Origin: CAZUGO01 sp964619935
Lineage (GTDB): Bacteria > Planctomycetota > Phycisphaerae > UBA1845 > CAIVHJ01
Assembly: GCA_964619935.1 (NCBI GenBank)
Contig: CAZUGO010000082.1
Location: 1 to 25,549, forward strand
DNA length: 25,549 nt
Direction of reading: 5' to 3'
Under the pieces are notes generated by a model, which was not told the origin of the DNA, made no database searches, and saw only the letters and a program-made list of their open reading frames with translations. Positions 1 through 7,373 of this stretch are shown here, piece by piece. Made by a program: the position numbers and the translations under genes. Position 1 is the first letter of the stretch. Each line of letters begins with the position of its first letter.

Positions 1-546
1 GCGGACGTGCTGATGAAACGGTAGACCGCGGATGTAATCCATGGCGCAATAATGCCACCCGTCGGGCGTAGTGCCCGAGTCGAAGATGGCCACGATGTTG
101 GCATGTTTCAGTTGGGCGACCAATTCGATCTCGCGCTCGAAGCGGCTGCGCGCGGACTTGGTTGCGTAGGGTCCTTCGCGAAGGACCTTGACCGCCACCT
201 TTCGCTTCGCGGATTGCTGTACTGCCTGATAAACGACGCCTTGGCCGCCGCGATGCAATTCACGGAGGATCTCGTAACCCGGAATGTCGACCGACGGCGT
301 AGCTCGCGGCTCAGGTTCGAGAGCATCCGTCTCGGTTGCTTGGTATGCCCGCAGTGCTTCGGCCGCAGGGCTTGACTCGACGGCCTGGGCTGCCACGCGT
401 TGAGCGACCTGCAGATTAGCCCGAACCTCCGCGACACGCTCACGGCATATCTGGCAGTTGGGAACGTGAGCCTCAGCAAAGCTGCGGGCCTCGCCGGTCA
501 GTTTGCCCGTAGCAAAGCGCTCCAGCTCTTCAAGTTCGGGACACAT
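1..546 (-). CDS. Serine/threonine protein kinase, N-terminal part (cut by window edge)
   Basis: A Hanks-type Ser/Thr kinase that would phosphorylate proteins in signalling. The 182 visible residues begin at the ATG at 544-546 (MCPELEELER). Residues 27-34 hold H-x3-C-x2-C (HVPNCQIC), the pattern of the short zinc-finger-like segment found in anti-sigma factors and many planctomycete kinases. A linker of about 50 residues follows, then the kinase fold: glycine-rich loop RGGQGVVY at 99-106, VAVK with the ATP-binding lysine at 120, and the alphaC region with FEREIELVAQLKHANIV near 136-152. The catalytic loop and everything after it lie outside the window, so activity cannot be judged. The gene lies 161 bp downstream of an ECF sigma factor gene on the same strand, a pairing well known in planctomycetes, so the two probably form one signalling unit. 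No strong Shine-Dalgarno is visible before this start. Confidence 0.88.
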   Translation of the reverse strand, partial: MCPELEELERFATGKLTGEARSFAEAHVPNCQICRERVAEVRANLQVAQRVAAQAVESSPAAEALRAYQATETDALEPEPRATPSVDIPGYEILRELHRGGQGVVYQAVQQSAKRKVAVKVLREGPYATKSARSRFEREIELVAQLKHANIVAIFDSGTTPDGWHYCAMDYIRGLPFHQHVR

Positions 547-637
547 GCATCACGGAGAGAAAGGGTATTCTTGTAGTAATCCAGACAGCATATCCATACT
601 TTAGCGAAACTACCAGCAAGTGGGACAGCAGACAATG

Positions 638-668
638 AGGCTGCCGGATTCTCAGTTGAAGGCAGCCT
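638..668. other. Inverted repeat between sigma factor and kinase genes
   Basis: AGGCTGCC at 638-645 and its exact complement GGCAGCCT at 661-668 form an 8-bp stem with a 15-nt loop. It sits in the 161-bp gap between the sigma factor stop and the kinase start. No T-run follows on the minus strand, so it is not a classical intrinsic terminator. It could be an attenuator or mRNA-processing hairpin that uncouples expression of the two genes. Function is inferred from position only. Confidence 0.35.
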
Positions 669-707
669 GATCCACGCGGATCCGCGGAGCGATCCCAAGT
701 GACGCGC

Positions 708-1307
708 TCAGCAGAGCCGGAGCTGCTCGTATTCCCGCGCCAGTTCCTCCAGCCGCTTGAGCACGCGGTGTTTGGCGACGTAGACCGCATTGCGCGACAT
801 GCCCAGTTCAGCCCCTGCCTCGTCGGGTGTGCGTCCATGCCGCACTACCAATTCAAAGGCGCGGTACGTGCCTTCGGCCACTTCGGCGCGGGCCTGACGC
901 AAGCACGTGTCGATCAGAGATCTCTCCCATTCGGCGTCCCACGTCTGCTCTGCCCCACGTTTATCCGGGATTTCTGCTTGAAAAGACGAGTCGCCGCCCC
1001 AGTCATCCCGGCGAGCATTTTCTTGAGCCCGCTTGCGCCGTGCGTAGGCGATCTGGCGGTAGGCGATTCCGAAAAGCCAGTGACTCAAGCGGCCTTTGGC
1101 CCTGTCGTACCGATCCTGCCGATACGCATCCGCGAAGGCAAGAAGAATTTCTTGAACGACGTCATCCGCCTCGTCAACCGAAAGCCCACACTTTCGGGCA
1201 AAGCTGATCAAGGGAAGTTGAAATCGTTTGGCAAAACAGCCCCAGACCGAGCGATCGTCAAAATCGCGCAGCCGATCGAGCATCATTGACGTAGTGAGCC
1301 AGTCCAT
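708..1307 (-). CDS. ECF-family RNA polymerase sigma factor
   Basis: A sigma-70-like extracytoplasmic-function sigma factor of 199 residues, which would direct RNA polymerase to a set of target promoters. Region 2 is recognisable at about 10-85: the RLRDFDDRSVWGCF opening, DEADDVVQEILLAF at 45-58, and the region 2.3/2.4-like RLSHWLFGIAYRQIAYARR. Region 4 is the C-terminal helix-turn-helix, TPDEAGAELGMSRNAVYVAKHR at about 160-181. I chose the internal ATG at 1305-1307 because the family normally begins just before the RLRD motif. An upstream in-frame ATG at 1370 would add 21 residues without family similarity, and neither start has a clear ribosome site. The kinase gene follows on the same strand, as in the planctomycete sigma factors whose activity is tied to a Ser/Thr kinase. 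No anti-sigma gene is visible. Confidence 0.88.
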   Translation of the reverse strand: MDWLTTSMMLDRLRDFDDRSVWGCFAKRFQLPLISFARKCGLSVDEADDVVQEILLAFADAYRQDRYDRAKGRLSHWLFGIAYRQIAYARRKRAQENARRDDWGGDSSFQAEIPDKRGAEQTWDAEWERSLIDTCLRQARAEVAEGTYRAFELVVRHGRTPDEAGAELGMSRNAVYVAKHRVLKRLEELAREYEQLRLC

Positions 1308-1581
1308 CTTCGGCGTCGCACTCAGTGAAGCGAGCAAGCACCTGATCCGAAGAAGGTCGTCATATTCCATCCGCCGTAGCGGTGATCAACCCTGTGGTTC
1401 TCGGTGCATGCTTCGAATCCATCACGCTCAAATACACACCTGGGCTGGGCGCTGCAGTCGTACCACGGCTCGCGGATTTGCATATCTTCAAAAAGGGTTT
1501 TCCCAGAAGCAGGTCCGTCGCTGGCCCCACATTTCCGGTGTGAACACGTGGGTGCGATGATACGTGACCGCGTCCATGTCG
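1308..1581. other. Intergenic region upstream of the sigma factor gene
   Basis: About 270 bp between the sigma factor start and the end of the decayed minus-strand gene. It should hold the sigma factor promoter, but I see no convincing -35/-10 pair, no RNA gene and no coding sequence. It is less GC-rich in patches than the genes around it. Confidence 0.4.
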
Positions 1582-2182
1582 CTACGGAGCTCGACTGGTT
1601 TCCCAGATGCTCACACCGCCACAGTCGTTCAACAAGGCGTAGACATCCTCGGCGCTCGCGTTCGCCACTCGCTCATTAAGAAAGATGAACACATTGCCAC
1701 CATGTTCTCGCTGGACAACGTACGTGCTGGTGTCGGACCAACGAACCGTCCTTCGCGCTATTAACTCTTGCATCCTCCAGCGGTTTTCCAAAGTCCGACG
1801 GAGTATTTCGTCGTCGAATCAATCGTCGAGGTAATGGCGCGATTCGCAAACTCGAGCATCGTGGCCGCGCTGGCAACCAGTCCGCCTTGCCCGATCCGGG
1901 CTTCGTGACTCCAGCCGCCGTAGGCCTATCCCACCTGATAGCCTGAGCAGAAGTCGTCCCCGTCCAGTCCGAAGACGCACTCATCCTCGGCGTCGTCGCT
2001 GTCGTACCAAGCCTCACGCAAGAGCACGCCTTCGCTGAATGTCTGACCTTGCTGGAGTTCGGTCGCTGGCACCCACATGTCTGAAGTGAGTATGTGAGTC
2101 CGATGATAAGTCAGCAGGTCCACTTCGCTCGCCTCCTCGACGACGAGCCCGAGGGCCGGGTAGCCTTCGTTCGAGCATACAC
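1582..2182 (-). pseudogene. Decayed hypothetical protein gene (amber codon plus frameshift)
   Basis: Two collinear minus-strand pieces look like one former gene. The first reads from about 2182 (CSNEGYPALGLVVEEA) through DSDDAEDECVFGLDGDD to GYQVG, then meets an in-frame TAG at 1926-1928. The same frame continues beyond the TAG with plausible protein sequence (AYGGWSHEARIGQGG, then ASAATMLEFANRAITS). At about 1808-1825 the protein-like reading switches frame into DDEILRRTLENRWRMQEL and continues through REHGGNVFIFLNERV to a TAG at 1582-1584. The product was acidic and soluble-looking, and I recognise no family. The 5' end is lost where an insertion-sequence terminus begins near 2183, with no convincing start codon before it. 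Alternatives are two independent small ORFs or assembly errors, but the continuity across the amber codon argues for a single decayed gene. Confidence 0.5.
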
Positions 2183-2249
2183 TGTCTTGGAACGGGGTTC
2201 AAGTGGAATCTGTGAGGCCCTTTTGTCTTGGCTCGGCTCAAGTGGAATC
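2183..2249. repeat. Imperfect direct repeat at the end of an IS remnant
   Basis: Two copies of a 26-28 bp motif lie about 41 bp apart. Copy one (2183-2210) and copy two (2224-2249) share TGTCTTGG at the start and TCAAGTGGAATC at the end, with a short variable middle. The outer copy begins 5'-TG, as do the tips of elements mobilised by retroviral-integrase-like DDE transposases. The repeats lie just beyond the 3' end of a transposase fragment, so I read them as duplicated transposase-binding sites at the element end. Confidence 0.5.
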
Positions 2250-2296
2250 GTTCAATCGTTCGGGCGGTTTTTGTGAGAGACTGCTGACCATCGGAG

Positions 2297-2905
2297 TCAC
2301 GCCGCCATTAAGTCATCCAGCCTGGCCTTGGCGGCCCGGGCCCAGCCTTGCGATTTCGGAATCTGTACGTTCACGCACCGGGCATAGACATCCGCCGGCG
2401 CCACGGGGTCGCCGCTCGCGGTCGGCCTCAGCGCCCAGTGCGGACGACGTTGATTGTAACGCTGCCGGAATTCGGCCAGGCACTGCTGCGCGGGCCGCGG
2501 ATCGTCGCACAGCCGCCAGTATACCTCTTCGACCTTCAGCGTCTGATGAAACCGCTCCAGCAGACCCAACTGCGTCGGCGTCCAGTATTGGATCCGAACG
2601 TGGCAGGACAGATCCCGCACGTGCGCGGCGAACCGATGGGCGATGAACGACGACCCGTTGTCCGTCACCAGGAACGGCAACGACTCCAGCGGTCCGCGGA
2701 GCCGCTCCGCCTCTGCTCGAGCTTCGCCCAGGGCGGGAATCGCTTCCTGGGCCGAGTAGCTGTTGGTGAAACGGACCGCCAGCAGATAGCACGAGTAGTA
2801 GTCGATCACAGTGATCAGGTACGACCACCCACAGCCGGGAGTGTGCACGCAGGTCACATCAGACTGCCACAGATCGTTGGGGCGCGCCGGCACGACCGCG
2901 GACAC
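2297..2905 (-). pseudogene. Truncated IS3/IS481-like transposase (integrase core)
   Basis: This is the C-terminal catalytic half of an rve-type DDE transposase, about 200 residues. All three acidic residues are visible: D in WQSDVT (residue 16 of the fragment counted from a GTG at 2905), D in VTDNGS (residue 82) and E in LGLLERFH (residue 117, 34 residues between). A lysine follows seven residues after the glutamate, as in IS3 and retroviral integrases. The tail YNQRRPHWAL is also typical. The N-terminal DNA-binding half is absent: the frame runs only some 20 codons further upstream, with no transposase-like sequence, to a TGA. That stretch instead resembles a plus-strand membrane protein read backwards, so the junction is near 2900. 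The fragment is therefore a remnant that cannot move by itself. The duplicated terminal motif at 2183-2249 belongs to the same element. Confidence 0.8.
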
Positions 2906-3147
2906 ACCGTTGTCTTCCTGCAGACCCTCTGGGCCATCGTCCGCCTCTGGGACCCTTCCCGGGCGTCATGCTGCTGGTCTTGGGGCATCTCTGGGTGTTG
3001 CTGGTTCTGGCGTCGGCCACCGAAATCGCCAGCAACCCTCTGTATGACAATCGGCTGCCCGCAGTGCTCGAGGAGCGGGCCGTCGCGATCAGCTATTACT
3101 GCTGCGGAGTGCTGGTGCTGATGTTCATCCTGGCAAGTCTGCGCTAA
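2900..3147 (+). pseudogene. 3' remnant of an integral membrane protein gene, frameshifted
   Basis: On the plus strand, frame one gives GHTVVFLQTLWAIVRLWDP from 2900 to about 2956. A one-base shift near 2951-2960 (GACCCTTCCCGG) moves into the frame FPGVMLLVLGHLWVLLVLA, which ends at a TAA at 3145-3147. Restoring a single base would give continuous sequence with two or three hydrophobic segments (roughly VVFLQTLWAIV, VMLLVLGHLWVLLVLA and CCGVLVLMFILA). I recognise no family. The 5' part is missing, replaced by the transposase remnant that ends at about 2900. An ATG at 2968 could in principle start a 59-residue protein, but no ribosome site precedes it, so a gene tail is more likely. Confidence 0.5.
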
Positions 3148-3307
3148 CCAGGACCCAGGAGCACGGAGGCGGCCGGCAGCAGAGCGGATCAGGAGCTGCT
3201 GCGGGTCAAAGGCACGGTCCCTGGGGACCCGGCAGCAAGCAGGAAATCCGCTGTGTGCTGCGGCCGATGTTAGTCCCGGCGGCACCGTCGAGCACCCAGC
3301 GGACTGC

Positions 3308-4657
3308 TCATGGATCGGCAGCCACACCCAGCGCGGGGTTCGGCGGCGAGCCCTTCCGGAAGAAAAACGGTCGAATGTTCTCGCCGACACTGTACAGATG
3401 GGGACCCGGGCCAGCGGGCCGGTAGCGGATCGCCTGTCCATCGGAGGCCATCGGATCAAGCGGCACTTCGGGCAGATACTTCGGAACCAATTCAAGCAGC
3501 TCGGCGGGGCGACGGCCGACATCGAGTTGGTAACGCCGCAACGCCAGCGCGGTCGCGGTGATCCGCCGACGGGTGCGAACGCGAGCGTTGGCCGCCATGG
3601 CTTCCCGAACTGCAGGCAGTTGCGAATAGAGTGAGAACCAGGACGCTACAGGAGCCAGATGGCGCTCAGCGACCCGCTCCTGCAGCGGTGCGAGCATGGC
3701 CAGTGCCTCAGGCAGCGTTTCCCGCCGGCCGGCCTCGATGGCGACGTCCAGGTGCTCCGCCAGGCGGAGTTGATGCAATTGCCGGAGCGGTCCGAAGAGC
3801 GCAGCGTTTGCGCTGGGTCCGCCGGGCATCCCGAGGTTGCTGCCGGAGGACGGACCAGCAGCCTCCAGAACGAGTGCCCGTTCCATGAACAAGACCTGCT
3901 CGAAGCGTCGCGTGATCGACTGATCGTCCAGCAAGCTGGCGACCAGCGCTTGAACCGCTTCACGAGAGGCCGCAGGCGCGGGGCCCACGGTCAAGTCGGG
4001 GACACACCACTCCAACGGTCGAAGCGCAAACCTATCGATCGCCAGGGCAACCATGTGATTGATCCACATGGGATTCGCCTCCAGGTGGCGGGCTTGATCC
4101 AGAAGGTCTCGAACCGTTGCCACCGCCTCAGCATCGTTCCCTCTGTGATGGGATTCGGCGACGCAGCAACTCAGGACCGTCGCCAGCCGCCGCTGGTGAC
4201 CTAACGGGCCGGTCGCGCGCCGGCCCCACTGCGCCACCGGTAGACGGCGGGCCTGACGGGCCAGGTCGCAGGCAGCGATGTTCCGCTGGGCAACATCGCG
4301 AAGCTGCTGCCACTGGGCCGCGGTCAAGTCCTTGAATGGCTGCCGCAGCGCCCAGTCATCTGGCAGGTCGCTGGCGTCGACCGCCTCGGCGGCCCGGATC
4401 AGCAGCAAGGCGGCATTCGCCGGGTCCGGCACTGGAGCAACATCGAAGTCGCCCGGCAGAACCAATTCACCGCGCGCCCGGCGCTCGGCGATGGCTTGCT
4501 GCCAGCAGCGTTCGGCGAACCAACCCCAGCCGCAGCGCAGGGCTGCCACCACGCTCAGGCCCAAGATCACGCCTTGCCAGTAGCGTTTCCGCCAGCGATA
4601 CCGCCAGGGGCGCGGGCCCGGTGTTGCGGGTTCGGTTTGAGGGACGCTGGACATCAT
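3308..4657 (-). CDS. Hypothetical membrane-anchored protein
   Basis: A protein of 449 residues with one predicted membrane helix near the N terminus (about 28-47, GVILGLSVVAALRCGW), preceded by a basic stretch (RWRKRYW). This suggests a cytoplasmic N terminus with the bulk outside the membrane. The remainder is mostly helical and rich in Ala, Leu and Arg. The C-terminal 80 residues (ALALRRYQLDVGRRPAEL, then VPLDPMASDG and LYSVGENI) resemble the end of a family of planctomycete secreted or pilin-like proteins in which a short helix precedes a DPF/DPM and a YSVG strand; this is recollection of a pattern, not a domain assignment. The ATG-ATG at 4652-4657 starts 25 bp after the pyrG stop on the same strand, so it is probably co-transcribed with kdsB and pyrG. 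Function unknown. Confidence 0.75.
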   Translation of the reverse strand: MMSSVPQTEPATPGPRPWRYRWRKRYWQGVILGLSVVAALRCGWGWFAERCWQQAIAERRARGELVLPGDFDVAPVPDPANAALLLIRAAEAVDASDLPDDWALRQPFKDLTAAQWQQLRDVAQRNIAACDLARQARRLPVAQWGRRATGPLGHQRRLATVLSCCVAESHHRGNDAEAVATVRDLLDQARHLEANPMWINHMVALAIDRFALRPLEWCVPDLTVGPAPAASREAVQALVASLLDDQSITRRFEQVLFMERALVLEAAGPSSGSNLGMPGGPSANAALFGPLRQLHQLRLAEHLDVAIEAGRRETLPEALAMLAPLQERVAERHLAPVASWFSLYSQLPAVREAMAANARVRTRRRITATALALRRYQLDVGRRPAELLELVPKYLPEVPLDPMASDGQAIRYRPAGPGPHLYSVGENIRPFFFRKGSPPNPALGVAADP

Positions 4658-4682
4658 GACAGGGTCCGGATGCGGTCTGCGC

Positions 4683-6446
4683 TCAGGACCTCCGCTCTTG
4701 GGTCGGTTCCAGCGACTGCATGTCCCGCTGTCGATGATGCCGAGCGGCGGCTTTCACGAAGCCGGTGAACAGCGGTTCGGGTCGCAGTGGGCGAGACAGG
4801 AACTCGGGGTGCGCCTGCGTGCCGATGAAAAAGGGGTGGGCGGACTCCGGTAGCTCCAGGACCTGCATGATGCGCTGGTGGGGGGCATGGCCGGAGAAGA
4901 TCATTCCCGCAGCCTCCAGCGCGCCGACGTATTGCGGATCGACCTCGTAGCGATGTCGGAAGCGCATGTGGGTTTCTGGAACATTGTTGAACAGCCGGGC
5001 GGCCAGCGTTCCGGGTTTGAGGACGACGTCATGACCGCCGAGGCGCATGCTGCCGCCGAGCCCCTCGATCTGTTTTTGTTCCGGGAGGATGTCGATCACG
5101 GGATGGGGCGTCTCGCGGTCGATCTCGGTGGTGTTGGCCCGCGGCAGCTTGCAGACGTTGCGGGCAAATTCGATGACCGCCGCCTGGAAGCCGTAGCACA
5201 AGCCCAGGTAGGGCAGACCGTGGGTGCGGGCGTGGCGGATGCAGGCAATCTTGCCCTCGATGCCGCGAGTGCCGAACCCGCCGGGCACGATGATGCCGTC
5301 GATATGGACCAGCGCCTGGGCGACGGCGGCTTCCTCGAGGTCGGCGGTGTCGATCCAGGTGATGTTCACGGTCACGTCGTTATGTGTTCCGGCGTGCTCC
5401 AGGGCCTGGATGATGCTGGCGTAACTGTCACGGAGCGAGGTGTATTTTCCGGTGATGCCGATGCGGACCGCGCGATCCGCGTTGTGCAGTCGCTGAACGT
5501 AGGCGCTCCAGGCTTGTTCGGCCCGAGCACGGCCGTCGGCATCGATGCGGTCGTCCAGATTCAGGATCTGCTCGACGGCCCGGTCCACGCCGGCCTGGCG
5601 GAGCAGGTCGGGGATCAGGTACACGCTTTCGCAGTCGTGCATGCTGAACACCCGTTCAAACGGAACGTTGCTGTACAGGGACAACTTTTCGCGCACCTTG
5701 CGGGTCACCGGGCTGTGCGCCCGGCAGCCGAGGATGTGCGGTTGGATGCCGTTGCCCATGAGCCGTTTGATGCCCAACTGGGCCGCCTTGGACTTCTGTT
5801 CGCCGAGGGATGGGGGTTCCAGGATCCAGGTCAGGGCTACAAAAGCGACACTGCCGGGACCTTCCTCGAAGGCCAGTTCGCGCATGGCCTCGATGTAGTA
5901 GAGGTTCTCGACGTCGCCCACCGTTCCGCCGATCTCCACGCACACCACGTCGGCGGCGGTGCTGACAGCCAGCTCGCGCAGCTTGCTCTTGACCTCGCCG
6001 GTGACGTGCGGGATCATCTGCACGTCGCGGCCCAGATAGCTGCCGCGACGCTCCTTCTCGAGTACCCGCGAGAAAATTTGGCCCGAGGTCGCAAAGTTCT
6101 GGCGGGTGAGATTCTGGTCGAGCATCCGCTCGTACGTTCCCAGATCCATGTCGCATTCCATGCCGTCGTCGAGCACGAAGACCTCGCCATGCCGGTAGGG
6201 ATTGAGCGTGCCGGAGTCCAGGTTCAAATAGCCTTCCAGCTTGATGGGGGCGACGGTCAGCCCGCCGTCCTGCAGGACCTTGGCCAGCGAGCTGGCGAAG
6301 ATGCCTTTGCCCAGCCCGCTCATCACCGTCCCGAAGACAATGACGTACTTGGTCTGGCCGGTGCGGTAGCCGGGCGGGATGGGCGTGTAGAACTCGGTGT
6401 CGTCGGACGTGTTTCCGATCGCGGCCAGTCGAGAATCCGAACTCAT
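4683..6446 (-). CDS. pyrG: CTP synthase (glutamine-hydrolysing), divergent type
   Basis: Converts UTP to CTP using ATP and glutamine-derived ammonia, the last step of pyrimidine nucleotide synthesis. At 587 residues it is about 40 longer than E. coli PyrG, partly from an N-terminal extension of some 30 residues. The synthase domain has the P-loop region SGLGKG (43-48), HGEVFVLDDG (86-95), DLGTYER (101-107) and EIGGTVGDVE (171-180). The class I glutaminase domain has PGGFGTRG (388-395), the nucleophile Cys417 in GLCYGFQ, and His546/Glu548 in AHPEF. Several normally invariant stretches differ: KLEGYLNLDSGT replaces KLDPYINVDPGT, the UTP-contact region reads KSKAAQLGIK rather than KTKPTQHSV, and the nucleophile elbow is GLCYGFQ rather than GICLGMQ. 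The start overlaps the kdsB stop (ATGA) and has AAGGAG upstream. All catalytic residues I can check are present. Confidence 0.96.
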   Translation of the reverse strand: MSSDSRLAAIGNTSDDTEFYTPIPPGYRTGQTKYVIVFGTVMSGLGKGIFASSLAKVLQDGGLTVAPIKLEGYLNLDSGTLNPYRHGEVFVLDDGMECDMDLGTYERMLDQNLTRQNFATSGQIFSRVLEKERRGSYLGRDVQMIPHVTGEVKSKLRELAVSTAADVVCVEIGGTVGDVENLYYIEAMRELAFEEGPGSVAFVALTWILEPPSLGEQKSKAAQLGIKRLMGNGIQPHILGCRAHSPVTRKVREKLSLYSNVPFERVFSMHDCESVYLIPDLLRQAGVDRAVEQILNLDDRIDADGRARAEQAWSAYVQRLHNADRAVRIGITGKYTSLRDSYASIIQALEHAGTHNDVTVNITWIDTADLEEAAVAQALVHIDGIIVPGGFGTRGIEGKIACIRHARTHGLPYLGLCYGFQAAVIEFARNVCKLPRANTTEIDRETPHPVIDILPEQKQIEGLGGSMRLGGHDVVLKPGTLAARLFNNVPETHMRFRHRYEVDPQYVGALEAAGMIFSGHAPHQRIMQVLELPESAHPFFIGTQAHPEFLSRPLRPEPLFTGFVKAAARHHRQRDMQSLEPTQERRS

Positions 6447-7210
6447 GAGCGCTCCTTATTCACCCGGGTGTGCGGGCGGGTGGTGCCGCTGCGGTAGCGG
6501 CGGACGAACCCGGCGTAATCTTCCGGTGTATCGATGCCGACGGCGGCGCGGTGCACCACGGCGACGGCGATGCGATAGCCGTTCTCGAGGGCCCGCATCT
6601 GCTCCAGGCGCTCACTCTGCTCGAGCGGCGTCGGGGCCAGCGCGCGGAAGGTCAGCAAGAACTCGCGGCGATAGGCGTAGACCCCGAGGTGCAGCAGCGG
6701 GTGGGGGGCGGTGTGCCAGCGGTTCTGCCGCGAGAACCCCAGGGCCAGGCGGGCGTCGTCGATGTGGACCTTGACCGCGTTGGGATCCTCGGGGTCGGCG
6801 CCGGGCACGCGATCAAACGGACAGGCCAGCGTGGCCATCTCGCAGTGCGGCCGATCGCGCAACGCCTCGACCAATTGGGCGAGGCTGACCGGCTCGATTT
6901 CCGGCTCATCCCCCTGGACATTGAGCACGATGTCGGCGGTCAGCCGCTCGGCCACCTCGGCCACGCGGTCGGTGCCGGAGCAATGGTCGGCACGGGTCAT
7001 TTGAACGGCGCCGCCGAACCCGCGCACCGCGTCGGCGATCCGCGGGTCGTCGGTGGCCACAATGACCTCGCTGATGCCCGGGGCCACCCGGACCTGCTCC
7101 ACGACGTGCTGGATCAGCGGCTTGCCGGTCTCGCGAACGAGCGGCTTCCCGGGATATCGCGTTGATGCGTATCGAGCCGGAATGACGGCGACGGCACGAT
7201 GTTGGGCCAT
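6443..7210 (-). CDS. kdsB: 3-deoxy-manno-octulosonate cytidylyltransferase (CMP-Kdo synthetase)
   Basis: Activates Kdo with CTP to give CMP-Kdo, the donor used to build the inner core of LPS; acts in the cytoplasm. The 255-residue length is normal for the family. The N terminus has AVIPARYASTRYPGKPL (8-24), with the nucleotide-binding R/S/R-P-G-K pattern. Next come the HCSGTDRVAE motif (76-85) and NVQGDEP (97-103) with the metal-binding aspartate. The C terminus has HLGVYAYRREFL, an LEQLR-like segment (SERLEQMRALENGYRI) and VGIDTPEDY. The gene is first in a tight operon: its stop overlaps the pyrG start by 4 bp, so the CTP-making enzyme is translated next to the CTP-using enzyme. The same kdsB-pyrG order is known in Chlamydia. 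A TATAAT box lies upstream at 7232-7237. The gene implies that this organism makes Kdo-containing LPS. Confidence 0.97.
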   Translation of the reverse strand: MAQHRAVAVIPARYASTRYPGKPLVRETGKPLIQHVVEQVRVAPGISEVIVATDDPRIADAVRGFGGAVQMTRADHCSGTDRVAEVAERLTADIVLNVQGDEPEIEPVSLAQLVEALRDRPHCEMATLACPFDRVPGADPEDPNAVKVHIDDARLALGFSRQNRWHTAPHPLLHLGVYAYRREFLLTFRALAPTPLEQSERLEQMRALENGYRIAVAVVHRAAVGIDTPEDYAGFVRRYRSGTTRPHTRVNKERS

Positions 7211-7231
7211 GAGGGGTTCCCGGAAAGACGT

Positions 7232-7260
7232 ATTATACCGCGGGGCCGCCGCGCTCGAAA
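7232..7260 (-). promoter_or_regulatory. Probable sigma-70-type promoter of the kdsB-pyrG operon
   Basis: On the minus strand TATAAT (7237 to 7232) follows TTTCGA (7260 to 7255) with a 17-bp spacer. The -10 is a perfect consensus and the -35 a weak one. Transcription would start near 7225, giving a leader of about 15 nt before kdsB, which has a GGGA ribosome site. The setting, in the divergent gap upstream of the operon, supports it. Confidence 0.55.
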
Positions 7261-7300
7261 GGACCGCAGGACCCGGCTGAAGATCGCCGGTCGCCGCCGC

Positions 7301-7330
7301 TTTTACGCCCCGCCGCGAACCTGCTACAGT
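7301..7330 (+). promoter_or_regulatory. Possible promoter of the symporter gene
   Basis: TTTTAC at 7301-7306 and TACAGT at 7325-7330 are separated by 18 bp, about 44 bp upstream of the symporter start at 7374. Both boxes are partial matches to the sigma-70 consensus in an otherwise GC-rich gap. Confidence 0.35.
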
Positions 7331-7373
7331 ACCGCCGATCCCCAGGATTCCTCACCTGGCTGCCGGAGCGCAC

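Noticed and set aside
3212..3234. GGTCCC-TG-GGGACC palindrome considered as an operator or terminator
   Set aside because: Short stem with a 2-nt loop, no T-run and no adjacent regulator gene; chance is likely in GC-rich sequence.
4878..6497. Long plus-strand open frame (539 codons) across pyrG
   Set aside because: It is the antisense of pyrG, which has complete CTP synthase motifs; the plus-strand translation shows no domain and is a product of high-GC codon bias.
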